Notes under the pieces: model-generated | What the model was told of the DNA's origin: nothing | What the model saw: the letters and a program-made list of their open reading frames with translations, nothing else | Databases searched by the model: none | In this document: positions 5,160 to 6,524 of the stretch, in pieces | Position numbering within the stretch: the first letter of the stretch is position 1 | Layout of the letters: every line of letters starts with the position of its first letter | Position numbers and translations under genes: made by a program | Assembly: GCA_018061745.1 (NCBI GenBank) | Contig: JAGOTN010000026.1 | Span: 1-6,524, forward strand | DNA from: Minisyncoccota bacterium | GTDB lineage: Bacteria > Patescibacteriota > Minisyncoccia > Phycocordibacterales > JAACPR01 | DNA length: 6,524 bases | Reading direction: 5' to 3'

Positions 5160-6524
5160 ATGAGTATGCGCGTTTCTTACAATTGGCTTCAAGAACACAT
5201 AGATGGAAAACTTCCGGACGCTAAAACTCTTGCTCATACTTTGACTACAGGAGCTTATGAAGTTGAAGCAGTGATAGAAAAAGACGATGATTTTCTTTTT
5301 GAAATAGATGTGCAACCAAACCGAGCACATGATTCTTTTGCGCATTATGGAATCGCGAGAGAAATAAATGTTTTGACAGGATTGCCTTTGAAAAAATATG
5401 AAGCAGATGAAAGTCGAGTTGATTTTGAAACAGAATTTTCTGTGGAGGTGAGTGATAAAAATTGTAAACGATACATGGCGCGAGAAATTCGTGGGATTAA
5501 ATTTGGAGCATCTCCTGAAGAATTAAAAAAGAAATTAGAAGCGATTGGGCAACGATCAATTAATAATATTGTTGATTGTACAAATATTGTAATGTTTGAT
5601 TTGGGGCAACCACTTCACGCTTTTGATTCTGATAAATTGAACGGAAAGAAAATTAATGTTCGCACAGTTGAAGCTGGCTCTGAATTTACAACACTTGATA
5701 ATAAAGAAGTAAAATTTGCTGGAAATGAAATGGTTATTGCAGACGAAAAAGATGTTTTAGCGATAGCAGGAATTAAAGGAGGGAAGAAAGCGGAGGTTGA
5801 TTCAGGGACGATAAATTTACTTTTGGAATCTGCGAATTTTGATGCTGTTGCAGTGAGAAAAACTCGGAGAGCTTTAGGAATTGATACAGAATCTTCAAAA
5901 AGATTTGAAAGAGATATTACTCCTGCATGGACAGAGATTGCAATGAACCGTCTGACGAATCTACTTTTGAAATATGCTTCTGACGAAAATACAAAAGTTG
6001 GAAGTGTGATTGATATTTATCCTCGAAAATCGGCTCAATACAAAACTGGAGTTTCTGTTGAAGAAGTAAATAAATATTTAGGAACAAGTCTTTCTGAAAA
6101 AGAAATCGCAGGAATTTTTGATAAATTAAATTTTGAACATAAAGTTGTGAATTATTTGGAGAGCGTTATTGATAATGCGAAAAGTTTGGTTGGTAAGCCG
6201 TATAAAAATGGTTCAAGTGTTTTGTATGATGCTCCAGAAATTTTTGATTGTTCATCTTTTACTTCTTATTTATATAAAGAAGCGGGGTATTCAATTCCAA
6301 GAATGTCAGTAGATCAATATGTGTTTAGTACAAGAATTGAAAAAGAAGATTTAATTCCTGGAGATTTAATTTTCTCAAACACAGGACTTTCGATTAGAAA
6401 AACTGATCACGAATCAATTGAATTTATGGAAGGAACAAAAATTCCAGAAGGTGTGGATCATTGTGGAATTTATTTAGGAAATGATGAATTGATTCACTGT
6501 ACTCAAGATCAAGATTTTGGAGTT
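5160..6524 (+). CDS. pheT: Phenylalanyl-tRNA synthetase beta subunit with inserted NlpC/P60 domain (3' end beyond window)
   Basis: An open frame of 455 codons runs to the window edge without a stop. Residues 1-38 are the first half of domain B1 (MRVSYNWLQEHI). The second half (DVQPNRAHD, 50-58) follows after a linker of about 11 residues, so the tRNA-binding OB-fold (B2/EMAP, about 100 residues) normally found there is absent. The B3/B4 editing domain spans about 95-270, with C.RYMAREI (102-109), NNIVDCTNIVMFDLGQPLHAFD (His153), LLLESANFD (Glu223) and RFERD (248-252). His153 and Glu223 correspond to editing-site His and Glu of Thermus PheT. B5 begins near 294 (VSVEEVNKYLG, LSEKEIAGIFDKLNF) and is broken after about residue 330 by an NlpC/P60 domain. 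The rest of B5 and the catalytic-like B6-B8 domains are not visible. Start may be ATG 5160 or ATG 5166; no SD at either. Co-transcribed with pheS. Confidence 0.93.
   Translation, partial: MSMRVSYNWLQEHIDGKLPDAKTLAHTLTTGAYEVEAVIEKDDDFLFEIDVQPNRAHDSFAHYGIAREINVLTGLPLKKYEADESRVDFETEFSVEVSDKNCKRYMAREIRGIKFGASPEELKKKLEAIGQRSINNIVDCTNIVMFDLGQPLHAFDSDKLNGKKINVRTVEAGSEFTTLDNKEVKFAGNEMVIADEKDVLAIAGIKGGKKAEVDSGTINLLLESANFDAVAVRKTRRALGIDTESSKRFERDITPAWTEIAMNRLTNLLLKYASDENTKVGSVIDIYPRKSAQYKTGVSVEEVNKYLGTSLSEKEIAGIFDKLNFEHKVVNYLESVIDNAKSLVGKPYKNGSSVLYDAPEIFDCSSFTSYLYKEAGYSIPRMSVDQYVFSTRIEKEDLIPGDLIFSNTGLSIRKTDHESIEFMEGTKIPEGVDHCGIYLGNDELIHCTQDQDFGV
6150..6524 (+). other. NlpC/P60 domain encoded inside pheT (partial)
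   Basis: From about residue 331 of the PheT frame the sequence is that of an NlpC/P60 papain-like hydrolase. The opening helix VIDNAKSLVGKPY (336-348) is typical. FDCSSFTSYLYKEAG carries the nucleophile Cys364, followed by IPRMSVDQY and LIPGDLIF (398-405). HCGIYLGNDELIH supplies His434 and His446, exactly 12 residues apart as in E. coli Spr (His119/His131). All three catalytic positions are therefore kept. Known members cleave the D-Glu-diaminopimelate bond of cell-wall peptides and are usually secreted; this one has no signal peptide and sits in a cytoplasmic enzyme. The loop between GDLIF and the first His (about 406-431) is longer than usual. The domain is cut by the window edge shortly after His446. 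Confidence 0.9.

Noticed and set aside
5160..6524. pheT broken by a frameshift at the NlpC/P60 junction
   Set aside because: The frame from 5160 is continuous to the window edge, and both the B5 and NlpC/P60 motifs lie in that same frame.

Overview
The window is AT-rich (roughly one third G+C by eye) and every recognised gene lies on the + strand with short gaps, so it reads as compact bacterial core-genome sequence. Several things point to the Candidate Phyla Radiation (Patescibacteria), most likely a Parcubacteria-type lineage: a divergent S2, a short EF-Ts, a strongly reduced phenylalanyl-tRNA synthetase, a single-TM PEGA-like protein of a kind common in these genomes, and no clear Shine-Dalgarno sequence at the six starts whose upstream sequence lies in non-coding or intergenic DNA. 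The lineage is an inference from protein style and was not checked by phylogeny. The standard code fits: TAA, TAG and one TGA (followed at once by TAA) act as stops, and I saw no TGA used as a sense codon.

Layout: positions 45-1407 hold the translation pair rpsB (ribosomal protein S2) and tsf (EF-Ts). A 127-residue unknown protein with two likely membrane segments follows 6 nt later. A complete tRNA-Thr(UGU) gene (1800-1872) sits between this gene and the next with only 2 and 4 nt to spare. Next come a membrane-bound family 2 glycosyltransferase (1877-3430) and a membrane-anchored PEGA-like protein (3440-4414), a small envelope-related block. The window ends with pheS (4427-5155) and the first 455 codons of pheT (5160 to the edge, still open).

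The striking part is the phenylalanyl-tRNA synthetase. PheS lacks the usual N-terminal tRNA-binding coiled coil. PheT lacks the OB-fold (B2/EMAP) domain near its N-terminus. In the middle of the PheT B5 domain the reading frame passes without interruption into an NlpC/P60 cysteine-peptidase domain with its Cys-His-His active site intact (Cys364, His434, His446). A cell-wall-peptidase-type fold inside a cytoplasmic tRNA synthetase subunit is the best candidate here for an undescribed system. The window ends inside the domain, so whether PheT resumes after it cannot be seen.

No insertion sequence, CRISPR array, convincing intrinsic terminator or strong promoter was found. The longest stretch without a gene is the 49 nt between rpsB and tsf.
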